DNA of 64,000 nt, taken from contig JAHHDR010000004.1 of assembly GCA_019739215.1 (NCBI GenBank), positions 186,001 to 250,000 of the forward strand, written 5' to 3'. Numbering within the stretch: position 1 is the stretch's first letter; every line of letters starts with the position of its first letter. Made by a program: the position numbers and the translations under genes. Source of the DNA: Rhizobium sp. (GTDB lineage Bacteria > Pseudomonadota > Alphaproteobacteria > Rhizobiales > Rhizobiaceae). A model generated the notes under the pieces. That model saw only the letters and a list, made by a program, of their open reading frames with translations, did no database searches and had not been told where the DNA came from. Shown piece by piece: positions 35,738 through 46,510 of the stretch.

Positions 35738-35847
35738 CGTTTACCTCCCGTTTGCAAGTTTCGGTCGTGGCGGTCTCCCGCCTGTTCAAAGCTCACGGCA
35801 AATCTCGCCCCGAACCGTCTCTCCCACGGCTTTCACCGCTCACTCAA

Positions 35848-35863
35848 TTTAAAACGTTATAAA
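35848..35863. promoter_or_regulatory. LacI-family operator in front of the sugar importer
   Basis: TTTAAAACGTTATAAA is a near-perfect palindrome around the AACGTT centre that LacI/GalR proteins favour. It lies 111 bp upstream of the binding-protein ATG within the AT-rich part of the divergent gap (35738-36065). Confidence 0.55.
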
Positions 35864-35980
35864 TGATGGCAAGTCAAGACCCGAAAGAATGCTTTATTCA
35901 TATTCTGATTGACCATCTTCTCATTGAAAAATAACACTTTTCACCACAAATCATCGCCCACGCCGAACGTCTCCGCAGAA

Positions 35981-35997
35981 TTTGAAACGTTTCCAAA
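35981..35997. promoter_or_regulatory. LacI-family operator in front of the LacI gene
   Basis: TTTGAAACGTTTCCAAA contains the perfect 10-bp palindrome GAAACGTTTC. It shares the AACGTT centre with the site at 35848 and lies 69 bp upstream of the lacI-type gene. The 133-bp spacing between the two sites would allow a loop between both promoters. Confidence 0.55.
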
Positions 35998-36065
35998 TCG
36001 CCATTGCCTATTGCATCCGCTCACGGTAATCTCCAGCGATCTTTTCTCGTTCGAAGTTTGACTGC

Positions 36066-37112
36066 GTGGCCGATACCGATATTCTCAAACCGATCGCCGG
36101 ACGGCGCCAGAAATCCGGCAGGCCGACGCTGCGCACCATTGCGGATCTCACCGGCCTTGCGGTCACCACGGTCTCGCGCGCACTGTCGGACGATCCGCTG
36201 ATCAACCATGAAACCCGCCGGCGCATCGCTCAGGTTGCGGCGGAGATCGGCTATTCGCCTGACCGTGCCGCCCAGCGCCTCAAGACCGGCCGCACCAATG
36301 TCATCAGCGTCCTGCTCGACCCGCATGAGGAAATCCTCGGCTTCGGCACATCGATCATGCTCGGCATCACCAATGCGCTTGCCGGCACGCCCTATCACCT
36401 GATCGTCATGCCGAATTTCGTCAAATCGTCCAATGTCGAGGCGGTGCAATATATCGTCCGCAACAATCTCGCCGACGGCCTGATCTTCACCCGCACCGAG
36501 CCGCTCGATCCGCGTGTCCGCCTGCTGATCGAGAGCGATTTCCCCTTCGTCACCCATGGCCGCACGGAGTTCTCGACGCCGCATCCCTTCGTCGACTACG
36601 ACAACTTCGCCTTCGCCTACGAGGCCGCCAGACGCCTGATCGCCAAGGGTCGCCGCAAGCTGACCATCATCCTGCCGTCGCCGCGCCTGACCTTCGCCCA
36701 GCACATGCGCCACGGCTTCATGACGGCGGTGCGGGAGGCCGGCATTGCCCACGAGATCCCCGACAATCTCGATCTCGACTCCCCCGCCAGCGCCGTGCGC
36801 GACCATGTCCGCGACCGCGCCGGCCAGGGCGATCCGCCCGACGGATTGATCTGTCCCGGCGAAGTCTCGGCGCTCGCCGCCGTCACCGGCCTCTACGAGG
36901 CCGGCCACATGCTGGGCCGCGGCTACAACATCGTCGCCAAACAGACCTCGCGCCTGCTGACCGACATCCAGCCCGGCGTCGACACGATCTACGAGGACCT
37001 GACGGCCGCGGGCGAACATCTCGGCCGCATGCTGCTCCGGCGCATCGGCGGCGAGAGCGCGGACAGCTTGCAACTGCTGCTGCAGCCACCGTTTGGGGCT
37101 GGAGACCTTTAA
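36066..37112 (+). CDS. LacI-family transcriptional regulator of the sugar importer
   Basis: A 348-residue regulator. The DNA-binding head is LRTIADLTGLAVTTVSRALS and then NHETRRRIAQVAAEIGYSPD (residues ~22-65), followed by a periplasmic-binding-protein-like effector domain. The start codon is GTG at 36066; the HTH lies about 20 residues in, slightly later than usual. It is divergent from the ABC importer, and two palindromic operators lie in the gap, so local regulation is likely. The inducer is probably the imported sugar. Confidence 0.85.
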   Translation: MADTDILKPIAGRRQKSGRPTLRTIADLTGLAVTTVSRALSDDPLINHETRRRIAQVAAEIGYSPDRAAQRLKTGRTNVISVLLDPHEEILGFGTSIMLGITNALAGTPYHLIVMPNFVKSSNVEAVQYIVRNNLADGLIFTRTEPLDPRVRLLIESDFPFVTHGRTEFSTPHPFVDYDNFAFAYEAARRLIAKGRRKLTIILPSPRLTFAQHMRHGFMTAVREAGIAHEIPDNLDLDSPASAVRDHVRDRAGQGDPPDGLICPGEVSALAAVTGLYEAGHMLGRGYNIVAKQTSRLLTDIQPGVDTIYEDLTAAGEHLGRMLLRRIGGESADSLQLLLQPPFGAGDL

Positions 37113-37152
37113 CCTCGTCGCTGCGCAAAGGTTGTCTAAGAGCAAAGGGATG

Positions 37153-37354
37153 CACCCCTCACCAACTCCGGCCAGGGGCTCACTGACGTTCACCCGGCCT
37201 TCGTATCCTCTCCCACAAGGGGAGAGGTAGGGTGCCACAAGCTCGGCCTCGATTGAGGCCCGGCGCCGCCGCGAGTCTACCTCTCCCCCTGTGGGAGAGG
37301 ATAGCAAGCCTGCATGAGACGAAGTCGAATGCATAGGCGCGCTAGGTGAGGGGT
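37153..37354. repeat. Large nested inverted repeat (RIME-like)
   Basis: Outer arms ACCCCTCACC (from 37154) and GGTGAGGGGT (to 37354) enclose a second inverted pair. That pair is a 27-bp arm at 37204-37230 (TATCCTCTCCCACAAGGGGA then GAGGTAG) and its complement at 37277-37303, differing at one base. Each arm is itself a small hairpin, so the whole could fold as a cloverleaf. It fills most of the 353-bp gap between the lacI-type gene and the convergent aldehyde dehydrogenase gene; no gene was seen there. Confidence 0.7.
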
Positions 37355-37465
37355 ATTCCCGGACACCAGATCCTGTTGACGAGAAGCCAGCAAGCATCAA
37401 CACCGGCATCTCTGCCGCCGCCAAACCGCCCATCCTCATCCCAACCCGCGCCATCCCCACACCCC

Positions 37466-38977
37466 TCAGCGCGGCATCCACCAGCCGGTGCGCCGGCCGA
37501 TATGCATGTTGAGCGTCTTCATCTCGGTATAATCCTCCACCGCATGCTTGCCGAGTTCCCGGCCGAGGCCGGATTGGCGGAAGCCGCCGAAGGGCAGTTC
37601 CGGCGTGCCGTCCATGAAGGTGTTCATCCAGATCGTGCCGGCCCGCACCTTGCGGCCAATGGTCATGCAGGTATCGAAATTCTGGCTCCAGACGCCGGCC
37701 GACAGGCCATAGTCGGTGGAATTTGCGATCTGGATCGCCTCGGCCGTGGTCTCGAAGGTCAGCACCGACAGAACCGGCCCGAACACTTCCTCACGCGCCA
37801 CGGCCATGTCCCGGGTGACACCGGACAGGATGGTCGGCGTCATGTACTGGCCCATGCCGAGATCGAGCGTGCCACCACCGAATGCCACCGTCGCGCCACC
37901 GCTGGAAGCACCCGAGACATAGCCCGAGATCTTTTCGAGATGCTGCGGCGTGATGATCGCCCCGACCTGCGTCGTCGGATCGAGCGGATCGCCAACCTTC
38001 ACCTTCTTCGACAGTTCGGCGATACGCGCGATCACATCGCTGGCGATATCCGTGTGCAGGATCAGCCGCGACCCGGCATTGCAGCATTCGCCGGCATTGA
38101 AATAGGCACCGAACACGGCCGCGTCGATGAAGTCGTCGAGATTGGCATCCGGAAACACGATCTGCGGATTCTTGCCGCCGAGTTCCAGCGACACTTTCTT
38201 GAGGTGCTGGGCGGCACTCGCCATCGTCAGCTTGCCGACGCCGGTGGACCCGGTGAAGGACACCATGTCGACGTCAGGGTGGCTGGTCATGACCGAGCCG
38301 ACGTCTGGACCGGTGCCGACGATGATGTTGACCACGCCTTCCGGCACGCCGGCTTCCATCAGGATCTCGCCGAGCACCAGCGTCGAGCCGGAGGTGAGTT
38401 CCGACGGCTTGACCACCGCCGTGCAGCCGGCGGCCAGCGCGAAGGGCAGCTTCTGGGCGACGATCAGGAAGGGGAAATTCCACGGCGTGATGATCGAAAC
38501 GACCCCGATCGGCTCGCGCAGCACAACACCCATCGTGCCTTCGCCGAGATTGTTGTAGCTCTCGCCGTAAAGCGTGCGCGCCAGCGACGCCGCATAGCGC
38601 CAGATATCGACGGCACCGCCGATTTCGCCCTTGCACTGGCTGATCGGCTTGCCGGCCTCGATCGCATCGAGATAGGCGATCTCGTCCAGCCGCGCAGCGA
38701 TCAGGTCCGCCGCCTTGAGCAGGATGTTGGAACGCTCGCCCGCCGTCATGTTCGGCCAGGGACCCTCGTCGAAGGCTTTCCGCGCCGCCGCGATCGCCCG
38801 CTCGGCATCCACCTTTGTCGCGGCCTGGTAGCGGCTGACGACGACGCCATGGCTCGGCGCGGTCCGCTCGATCACGCGGCCCTCCGCACCGGCAGTCCAC
38901 GTGCCATCGATCAGCATCTTGAAGTCGCGAACCGACTGTTTGAGTTCAACAGGGCGTATCTGGACGGTCATCACCAT
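37466..38977 (-). CDS. NAD(P)-dependent aldehyde dehydrogenase (betaine-aldehyde-dehydrogenase-like)
   Basis: A 503-residue ALDH superfamily enzyme. PWNFPFLIVAQKLPFALAAG contains the conserved Asn, FTGSTGVGKLTMASAAQHLK is the cofactor loop, VSLELGGKNPQIVFPDAN has the general-base Glu, and FNAGECCNAGSRLILHTDI holds the catalytic Cys. It oxidises an aldehyde to an acid. It is the last gene of the leftward operon after the CoA-transferase and crotonase and overlaps the latter by 7 bp. Substrate unknown; the annotation as betaine aldehyde dehydrogenase would be over-precise. Confidence 0.88.
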   Translation of the reverse strand: MVMTVQIRPVELKQSVRDFKMLIDGTWTAGAEGRVIERTAPSHGVVVSRYQAATKVDAERAIAAARKAFDEGPWPNMTAGERSNILLKAADLIAARLDEIAYLDAIEAGKPISQCKGEIGGAVDIWRYAASLARTLYGESYNNLGEGTMGVVLREPIGVVSIITPWNFPFLIVAQKLPFALAAGCTAVVKPSELTSGSTLVLGEILMEAGVPEGVVNIIVGTGPDVGSVMTSHPDVDMVSFTGSTGVGKLTMASAAQHLKKVSLELGGKNPQIVFPDANLDDFIDAAVFGAYFNAGECCNAGSRLILHTDIASDVIARIAELSKKVKVGDPLDPTTQVGAIITPQHLEKISGYVSGASSGGATVAFGGGTLDLGMGQYMTPTILSGVTRDMAVAREEVFGPVLSVLTFETTAEAIQIANSTDYGLSAGVWSQNFDTCMTIGRKVRAGTIWMNTFMDGTPELPFGGFRQSGLGRELGKHAVEDYTEMKTLNMHIGRRTGWWMPR

Positions 38978-39750
38978 TCTCCCTTGAAGGCTGCGGGCCG
39001 CTTTTCGCTGAAGGCCGCGACCCCTTCCTTGAGATCGCCGGTCTTGGCGACGAGCATCGAGCCGAGCGCTTCAACGCCCGAACCATTGTCCTCGCCATTG
39101 GCGACCGCGATCATGAGTTTCGAAACTTCGAGTGCCGCCGGTCCACGGGTGGCGACGCGGGAAGCGTAAGCTTTGGCTTCCGCAAGCACAGAGCCGGATT
39201 CGACCACGTTATCGACCAGCCCATGGCCCCGGGCTTCTTCGGCCGAGAACATTTCCCCGCCCAGCACCATCCGGCGGACGATCTGCGCACCGAAACGCTT
39301 CACCAGACGCTGCGTGCCCGACCAGCCCGGCACCATGCCTAGGCCGGTCTCCGGCAGGCCGATCCTGATCTGGCTCTCGGCAATGCGGATATCGGCGCAT
39401 GCCGCAAGTTCCAGTCCCCCGCCGAGCGCATGGCCATTGAGCGCCGCGATCAGGGGCACGCGCAATGTCGCCAGGCGCTCGAACACGCGGTGGCCGTAGC
39501 GCACCCATTGATGGCCGAATTCCTCCGGCTTCATGCCCGCCCAGGCCTTGATGTCGCCGCCGGCCGAGAAGGCCTTGCCCGCGCCGGTGATGATGGCGAC
39601 ACGCACCGAGCCATCGGTCTCGACCGCATCGCAGGCCGCGTCCAGCGCCCGCAGCATATCGAGGTCTAGGGCGTTGACCTTCTCGGGGCGAGACACGGTC
39701 ATCACCGCAACGCCACTTTCGATTTCGACGCGGACCGTTTTCTCAGCCAT
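38971..39750 (-). CDS. Enoyl-CoA hydratase/isomerase (crotonase) family protein
   Basis: A 259-residue crotonase. GAGKAFSAGGDIKAWAGM supplies the first oxyanion-hole glycine, and ALNGHALGGGLELAACADIR the second. IGLPETGLGMVPGWSGTQRL holds the two candidate acid-base glutamate positions. It hydrates, isomerises or cleaves an acyl-CoA. It overlaps the CoA-transferase gene by 8 bp, so the pair likely activates an acid to CoA ester and then processes it. Confidence 0.85.
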   Translation of the reverse strand: MAEKTVRVEIESGVAVMTVSRPEKVNALDLDMLRALDAACDAVETDGSVRVAIITGAGKAFSAGGDIKAWAGMKPEEFGHQWVRYGHRVFERLATLRVPLIAALNGHALGGGLELAACADIRIAESQIRIGLPETGLGMVPGWSGTQRLVKRFGAQIVRRMVLGGEMFSAEEARGHGLVDNVVESGSVLAEAKAYASRVATRGPAALEVSKLMIAVANGEDNGSGVEALGSMLVAKTGDLKEGVAAFSEKRPAAFKGEW

Positions 39751-41353
39751 GAGCCGCCTCCAGCGTCCGAACCGGCTTGGTCGGCAGCGAAAGACCGATC
39801 AGGTCTTCCGAGAACAGTGCCGCATCCATCAGCCTGAGATCATCGGCGACGATGAGCGGGAACTCCGCCTGGTCGAGGATGCCGGTCTGGAGATCCACGC
39901 CCGGCGCGATCTCGGTGAGAACGATGCCACCAGGCGTCAGCTTCATCACGCAGCGCTCGGTGACATAGGTAATGTCCTGGCCCTGCGCGATGGCGCGCGC
40001 GCCTGAGAAGGTGACATGCTCGACCTCCTTGACCAGCTTCCTGAGCTTGCCCTCCTTCTCGATGACGAGCTTGCCGCCCTCGATGCCGAGCTTCGCACCG
40101 GCATTGAACATGCCGGAAAAGACGATCTTCTTCGCCCGCGCCGTGATGTCGACAAAGCCGCCCGCACCCGCCGTCACATGCGGCCGGAACGACAGCTTCG
40201 ACACATTGACCGACCCGTCCCTGCCGATCTCAAGGAAGGACAGCAGCGAGGCATCGAAGCCGCCGCCCTGGAAATAGGTGAACTGATAGGGCGACGGCAT
40301 ATAGGCGTCCGCATTGGAGGCGCAGCCGAAGGCGAAGTCGAGCAATGGCACGCCACCGACTGCCCCCTGTTCGATCACCCAGGTCACCGCGCCGTGGAGC
40401 CCTTCTTCCATCAGGATGCGCGGCACATTGGCCGAGATGCCGAAACCCAGATTGACGCAGCTATTGGCCTGGAGTTCCTGCGCCACGCGGCGCGCGATCA
40501 CCTTCTGGATATTGAATTCCGGCACCCGGAATGACTCCAGCGGCCGGAAAATCTCGCCCGAGATCGCGGGATCATAAAGCGTCTGCGTCGTCTGCTTCTG
40601 GTCGGCATCGACCACGACATAATCAACCAGCATCCCCGGCACCCGCACGTCATGCGGCTTGAGCGATCCCTGCTTGGTGATCCGCTTGACCTGGGCGATG
40701 ACGATGCCGCCATTGTTGCGTGCCGCCAGCGCCTGGTCGAGGCCGCCGAGATAAGCCCCCTCATGCTCATAGGTCAGGTTGCCGCGCTCGTCGGCCGTGG
40801 TGGCGCGGATGATGGAAACCTGCGGCACGATAACAGGAAAATACAGCCAGTCCTCGCCCTCGAACTGGATCTTCCTGACCACAGGCTCGGCCGCCGCCTT
40901 GTCATTCATCGCGCAGCCCTGCCGGCCGGGGTCGACGAATGTGTCCAGCCCGATCTTGGTGATCACGCCCGGCCGCTTGGCCGCCGCCTCGCGATGCATG
41001 TCGAACAGGATGCCGGAGGGAATGTTATAGGCCGGGATCTCGTTGCCCGTCACCATTTGCCAGATCAGCGGCGGTTCGGAACTCGACGGCCCCGATGGGT
41101 AGGAGCCGCCGAGGATTTTCGCGAGCAACCCCTTCTTCGCGATATGATCGACACCCTTGATACCGCTCATGTCGCCCGCCGCGATCGGATGCAGCGTGGT
41201 GATATTCTTCGGATGGCCCGTCGCGTCGAACCTCTCGCCGATCGCCTTCAGCATCGCATCCGGGCAGCCGAGCCCGCTGGACGACGACACGGAGACGACC
41301 GCGCCATCGGGGATCAGCGCTGCGGCTTCGGAAAGGGAGATATGCTTGCTCAT
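39743..41353 (-). CDS. Acyl-CoA:acetate/3-ketoacid CoA-transferase, fused alpha-beta (YdiF type)
   Basis: A 536-residue fused class I CoA-transferase. The alpha half begins HISLSEAAALIPDGAVVSVS and has the GxGG-like loops. The beta half carries NLGFGISANVPRILMEEGLH and TWVIEQGAVGGVPLLDFAFG, where the Glu of EQGAVGG is the catalytic residue. It moves CoA from acetyl-CoA or succinyl-CoA to another acid. The ATG at 41353 is supported by the family start; the open frame above overlaps the preceding gene. It lies 16 bp after the Gfo/Idh gene in the LacI-headed operon. Confidence 0.88.
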   Translation of the reverse strand: MSKHISLSEAAALIPDGAVVSVSSSSGLGCPDAMLKAIGERFDATGHPKNITTLHPIAAGDMSGIKGVDHIAKKGLLAKILGGSYPSGPSSSEPPLIWQMVTGNEIPAYNIPSGILFDMHREAAAKRPGVITKIGLDTFVDPGRQGCAMNDKAAAEPVVRKIQFEGEDWLYFPVIVPQVSIIRATTADERGNLTYEHEGAYLGGLDQALAARNNGGIVIAQVKRITKQGSLKPHDVRVPGMLVDYVVVDADQKQTTQTLYDPAISGEIFRPLESFRVPEFNIQKVIARRVAQELQANSCVNLGFGISANVPRILMEEGLHGAVTWVIEQGAVGGVPLLDFAFGCASNADAYMPSPYQFTYFQGGGFDASLLSFLEIGRDGSVNVSKLSFRPHVTAGAGGFVDITARAKKIVFSGMFNAGAKLGIEGGKLVIEKEGKLRKLVKEVEHVTFSGARAIAQGQDITYVTERCVMKLTPGGIVLTEIAPGVDLQTGILDQAEFPLIVADDLRLMDAALFSEDLIGLSLPTKPVRTLEAAHG

Positions 41354-41369
41354 CGATCTGTCTTTTCCA

Positions 41370-43409
<2,040 letters not shown>

Positions 43410-43437
43410 CTCGACTCCCAAGTTGCGGCTGGATTTA

Positions 43438-43451
43438 TTGGATCGTTCCAA
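43438..43451. promoter_or_regulatory. LacI-family operator A
   Basis: TTGGATCGTTCCAA has perfect 5-bp arms TTGGA and TCCAA around a CG-centred core. It lies 28 bp upstream of the LacI gene start, positioned for autoregulation. Operator B at 43727 is the same sequence on the opposite strand except for one base in an arm. Confidence 0.6.
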
Positions 43452-43471
43452 AATAGTCAAGCAGGTTTCTG

Positions 43472-43505
43472 TGACGCAGTGCGGCAATACTGACGCAGTG
43501 CGGCA
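43472..43505. repeat. Two tandem copies of a 15-bp sequence
   Basis: TGACGCAGTGCGGCA occurs at 43472-43486 and again at 43491-43505 (19-bp period) upstream of the LacI gene. Copy number could vary, or it could be a second regulator site. Confidence 0.5.
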
Positions 43506-43539
43506 GTGCTCATGCCCTGGGCTCTCCCTCACACTCCAA

Positions 43540-43645
43540 CGTCATCCTCGGGCTTGACCCGAGGATCTGTGGAACACAAATATCTATTATTTATCAATGC
43601 TGTAAGCATTCACCACTAGATCCTCGGTCAAGCCCGAGGATGACG
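43540..43645. repeat. Long inverted repeat with 28-29-bp arms
   Basis: The left arm at 43540-43568 (CGTCATCCTCGGGCTTGACC, then CGAGGATCT) is mirrored at 43618-43645 with one base missing. A 49-bp AT-rich spacer lies between. Each arm also contains an internal CCTCGGG/CCCGAGG hairpin. It looks like a miniature mobile or REP-type element inserted between the divergent LacI and DUF993 promoters (362-bp gap, no gene seen). Confidence 0.65.
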
Positions 43646-43726
43646 TCGCGACCGAAACCAGCGCGAGCGCCTAGGCATCAGTCCATGATCGCCGCGGAAT
43701 TCCTTGCGAAAATTTCATCTTGCCAT

Positions 43727-43740
43727 TTGGAACGATCTAA
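43727..43740. promoter_or_regulatory. LacI-family operator B, in front of the DUF993 gene
   Basis: TTGGAACGATCTAA, which on the other strand is TTAGATCGTTCCAA, matches operator A at 13 of 14 positions. It lies 31 bp upstream of the DUF993 ATG, so the same regulator probably controls both directions. Confidence 0.6.
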
Positions 43741-43771
43741 ATTATCCATCCGCCACCTGATGGAGGATCCC

Positions 43772-44935
43772 ATGTCCCTGAGCCTCACGCTGCCCACCCT
43801 GGACGGCCGCAGCGAGACCTATGCGCTGACCGGTACGCCGCATGTCGCGCCCGCCACGCGCCCGAGTTTCAACCGCATCGCCTACGCGGCCGCCCATGTC
43901 GTCTCGGATCCGATGCGGGACAGCGACCCCTGGAGCAGGCCGGCCATCGACTGGGACCGCACCATCGCCTATCGCCATCACCTCTGGTCGCTCGGCTTCC
44001 GGATCGCCGAGGCGATGGACACGTCCCAGCGCGGCATGGGCCTCGACTGGACAGGCGCGCAGGAACTGATCCGCCGGTCGATGGCGGCGTCACGCGGCGT
44101 CGACGGGGCGGACCTCGCCTGCGGCGCGGGCACCGATCAGCTCGATCCCGCCGCGGCGCGCGATCTCGACGACGTCGTCAGGGCCTATGAAACGCAGGTT
44201 GAATTCGTCGAATCCCAGGGCGGCCGCGTCATCCTCATGGCCAGCCGAGCGCTGGCCCGCGTCGCCCGCTCCGCCGACGATTACCGCGCTGTCTATCGCC
44301 GCCTGCTCGGCCAGGCCAGGGACAAGGTGATCCTCCACTGGCTGGGTGACATGTTCGACCCGCAATTGCGGGGCTATTGGGGCTCGGAGACATTCGGGGA
44401 AGCACTCGACACGGTGCTCGACATCATCGGCGAGAACCGCGACAAGGTCGAAGGCATCAAAATTTCGCTGCTCGACAATGCCAGCGAGATCGAACTCCGC
44501 AACCGCCTGCCCGAGGGCGTGCTCTGCTATACCGGCGACGACTTCAACTATGCCGAACTCATCGAGGGTGACGGAAAGCGTCACAGCCATGCTCTTCTCG
44601 GCATTTTCGACGCCGTTTCCATCCCGGCCTCGCTGGCGCTGTCGGCGCTGGCTTCCGGCGACACCGCCCGCTTCCGCGCCATTATCGAACCGACCGTGCC
44701 GCTGTCGCGCCGCATCTTCGAGGCGCCCACCCAGTATTACAAGGCCGGCGTGGTGTTCCTGGCCTGGCTCAATGGCCACCAGGATCATTTCACGATGCCC
44801 GCAGGCATGCAGTCCGCGCGCGGTATTCTTCACTATGCCGAGGTCTTCCGGCTGGCCGATCGCTCGGGTGTGCTGGCTCGGCCTGATCTGGCCCGTGCCC
44901 GCATGAGGCATCTGCTGGCCCTGTCGGGCATGTAA
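43772..44935 (+). CDS. DUF993 family protein (dihydrodipicolinate-synthase-like barrel)
   Basis: A 387-residue protein recognised as DUF993, thought to share the TIM-barrel fold of dihydrodipicolinate synthase/aldolases. A stretch IDWDRTIAYRHHLWSLGFRI AEAMDTSQRGMGLDW in two parts near residues 55-90 and VEGIKISLLDNASEIELRNR with the candidate Schiff-base lysine are visible. ATG at 43772 has GGAGG 5 nt upstream (GGAGGATCCC-ATG); earlier in-frame starts lack one. Function is unproven; an aldolase-type lyase on a sugar-derived acid is plausible next to Gfo/Idh and CoA-ester enzymes. It is divergent from and co-controlled with the LacI operon. Confidence 0.75.
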   Translation: MSLSLTLPTLDGRSETYALTGTPHVAPATRPSFNRIAYAAAHVVSDPMRDSDPWSRPAIDWDRTIAYRHHLWSLGFRIAEAMDTSQRGMGLDWTGAQELIRRSMAASRGVDGADLACGAGTDQLDPAAARDLDDVVRAYETQVEFVESQGGRVILMASRALARVARSADDYRAVYRRLLGQARDKVILHWLGDMFDPQLRGYWGSETFGEALDTVLDIIGENRDKVEGIKISLLDNASEIELRNRLPEGVLCYTGDDFNYAELIEGDGKRHSHALLGIFDAVSIPASLALSALASGDTARFRAIIEPTVPLSRRIFEAPTQYYKAGVVFLAWLNGHQDHFTMPAGMQSARGILHYAEVFRLADRSGVLARPDLARARMRHLLALSGM

Positions 44936-45125
44936 GCATCGCGTCCGCGCGCATCCGTCTGACCATGATCCGCGCGCAGCCAGGTGTTTTGCCGCAGCGG
45001 CGCTTTAGCGCCTTGTCCTCCATACGGCGCCATGCTTGACGGAACGCAATATCCAGGCGCCGGACCGTGTCGAGGGAAATGCCCGATCCAGCACGCAGCC
45101 CGGCCGAACCGACATGGAGACGACC

Positions 45126-45335
45126 GTGAAGCTGTTCTATTCCATTCCCGTCCTTGGCCGCCTCGTCCAGGAAGCGGCCCACGGGCCGGCAAGCACCAAA
45201 GTGCTCTTCCTGGTCAACTGCGTCATGCTCTGGCTGCTTGCCATCTTCCTCTTCGGATATCCGGCCATCATCGTGCCGGCCCTCGCCCTGGTGGCGATCG
45301 CCTTCTTCCTGCTGATCCTCATCACCCGCGGGTGA
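45126..45335 (+). CDS. Small membrane protein of unknown function
   Basis: About 69 residues with two hydrophobic helices (VLFLVNCVMLWLLAIFLFGY and IIVPALALVAIAFFLLILIT) and a short charged N terminus. GTG at 45126 is favoured by GGAG 7 nt upstream; ATG at 45114 in the same frame would add four residues and removes that spacing. No family recognised. It ends 22 bp before a strong shared terminator and is convergent with minE. Confidence 0.55.
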   Translation: MKLFYSIPVLGRLVQEAAHGPASTKVLFLVNCVMLWLLAIFLFGYPAIIVPALALVAIAFFLLILITRG

Positions 45336-45356
45336 GGACCGGTATCGCACAAACAA

Positions 45357-45390
45357 AAAGACAGCCATCGCGGATCGCATGGCTGTCTTT
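45357..45390. terminator. Bidirectional intrinsic terminator
   Basis: Perfect 12-bp arms AAAGACAGCCAT and ATGGCTGTCTTT surround a 10-nt loop. A-rich sequence on the left and T-rich on the right serve both directions. It separates the small membrane protein gene from the convergent minE end. Confidence 0.85.
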
Positions 45391-45408
45391 CGTCGGAGCC
45401 ATACGGCC

Positions 45409-45672
45409 TCAGGCGGCGTGGAGCGTCGAGTTCAAGGGAATTTCGACATCGATCTCGAGCAACGTCACGGTCTTGTCGCGATCGAGCTTGACCTGCACCT
45501 TGTCGGCATCGAGCTGGACATGCTTGGAGATCACGGCGAGGATCTCCTCGCGCAGGATCGCCACCAGATCGCTCTGGCCGATCGAGGAGCGTTCATGGGA
45601 GAGCAGAACCTGAAGCCGCTCGCGGGCGAGCGGCGCGGATTTCTGCCGCTTGAATAGATTCATTATGTTCAT
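45409..45672 (-). CDS. minE: Cell division topological specificity factor MinE
   Basis: An 87-residue MinE. The N-terminal membrane/MinD-binding part reads [24 protein letters not shown] in two parts, and the C-terminal topological domain reads [20 protein letters not shown]. It drives MinD off the membrane so that the MinC inhibitor is kept from midcell. Start at 45672 (MNIMNLF) overlaps the minD stop as ATGA; an alternative ATG at 45663 is three codons in. Confidence 0.92.
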   Translation of the reverse strand: MNIMNLFKRQKSAPLARERLQVLLSHERSSIGQSDLVAILREEILAVISKHVQLDADKVQVKLDRDKTVTLLEIDVEIPLNSTLHAA

Positions 45673-46484
45673 GCAGCCCTCCGTCCGAAAATCTTGCCGA
45701 ACAGTCCCACCTTGTTGCCGGGGATCGAGATCGGCACGTCTTCGCCAGCGAGACGCCGCGCGGCGTCGAAATAGGCCATGGCCGGGGCGCTGCGGCTGTC
45801 GGCGAGGGTCACCGGCGCGCCAAGGTTGGAGGCCTTCAACACTTCCATGCTTTCCGGGACGATGCCGAGGAGCGGTATCGACAGGATCTCCAGGACGTCG
45901 TCGACCTTGAGCATGTCGCCACGTTCGGCACGATTGCTGTCGTAGCGGGTCAGCAGCAGGTGCTTGTCCATGCGTTCGCCCATCTCCGCCTTCATCGTCT
46001 TGGAATCGAGCAGGCCGATGATGCGGTCGGAGTCGCGCACGGACGACACTTCCGGGTTGGTGACGATGACGGCCGTGTCGGCATGGCGCATGGCCAGCGT
46101 CGCGCCGCGTTCGATGCCCGCCGGGCTGTCGCAGATCACCCAGTCGAAATACTTCTTGAGTTCGCCGATCACCCACTCCACGCCCTCGGGAGTCAGGGCG
46201 TCCTTGTCGCGCGTCTGCGACGCCGGCAGCAGGAAGAGCGTTTCCAGCCGCTTGTCGCGGATCAGGGCCTGAGTCAATTTGGCATCGCCCTGGATGACAT
46301 TGACGAGGTCATAGACCACGCGCCGTTCCGCGCCCATGATCAGATCGAGGTTGCGCAGGCCGACGTCGAAATCGACGAGCACGACCTTCTCGTTGCGCAT
46401 TGCAAGGGCCGCGCCCAGAGCGGCGGTCGAGGTCGTCTTGCCGACGCCGCCCTTGCCAGATGTTACGACGACTACTTTCCCCAT
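45669..46484 (-). CDS. minD: Septum site-determining ATPase MinD
   Basis: A 271-residue deviant Walker ATPase. [10 protein letters not shown] at residues 9-18 has both signature lysines (K11 and K16), the switch-region [14 protein letters not shown] and [19 protein letters not shown] are intact, and the C-terminal membrane-targeting helix is basic and hydrophobic ([13 protein letters not shown]). It recruits MinC to the membrane. The ATG at 46484 begins [10 protein letters not shown]; upstream frame is non-family. It lies 26 bp after minC and overlaps minE by 4 bp. Confidence 0.93.
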   Translation of the reverse strand: MGKVVVVTSGKGGVGKTTSTAALGAALAMRNEKVVLVDFDVGLRNLDLIMGAERRVVYDLVNVIQGDAKLTQALIRDKRLETLFLLPASQTRDKDALTPEGVEWVIGELKKYFDWVICDSPAGIERGATLAMRHADTAVIVTNPEVSSVRDSDRIIGLLDSKTMKAEMGERMDKHLLLTRYDSNRAERGDMLKVDDVLEILSIPLLGIVPESMEVLKASNLGAPVTLADSRSAPAMAYFDAARRLAGEDVPISIPGNKVGLFGKIFGRRAA

Positions 46485-46510
46485 CCTAGCCTCTCCGTTC
46501 GGTTGTATTG

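Noticed and set aside
37153..37354. Insertion sequence or CRISPR-like array
   Set aside because: There is no transposase or spacer series; the nested inverted repeats fit a rhizobial intergenic mosaic element.
36021..37481. Open frame of 486 codons on the - strand
   Set aside because: It lies opposite the LacI-type regulator and runs through the palindromic repeat; no domain is visible.
44999..45012. Palindrome GGCGCTTTAGCGCC as terminator of the DUF993 gene
   Set aside because: The stem is only six bases with a two-base loop and no T-run, so it is too weak to call.
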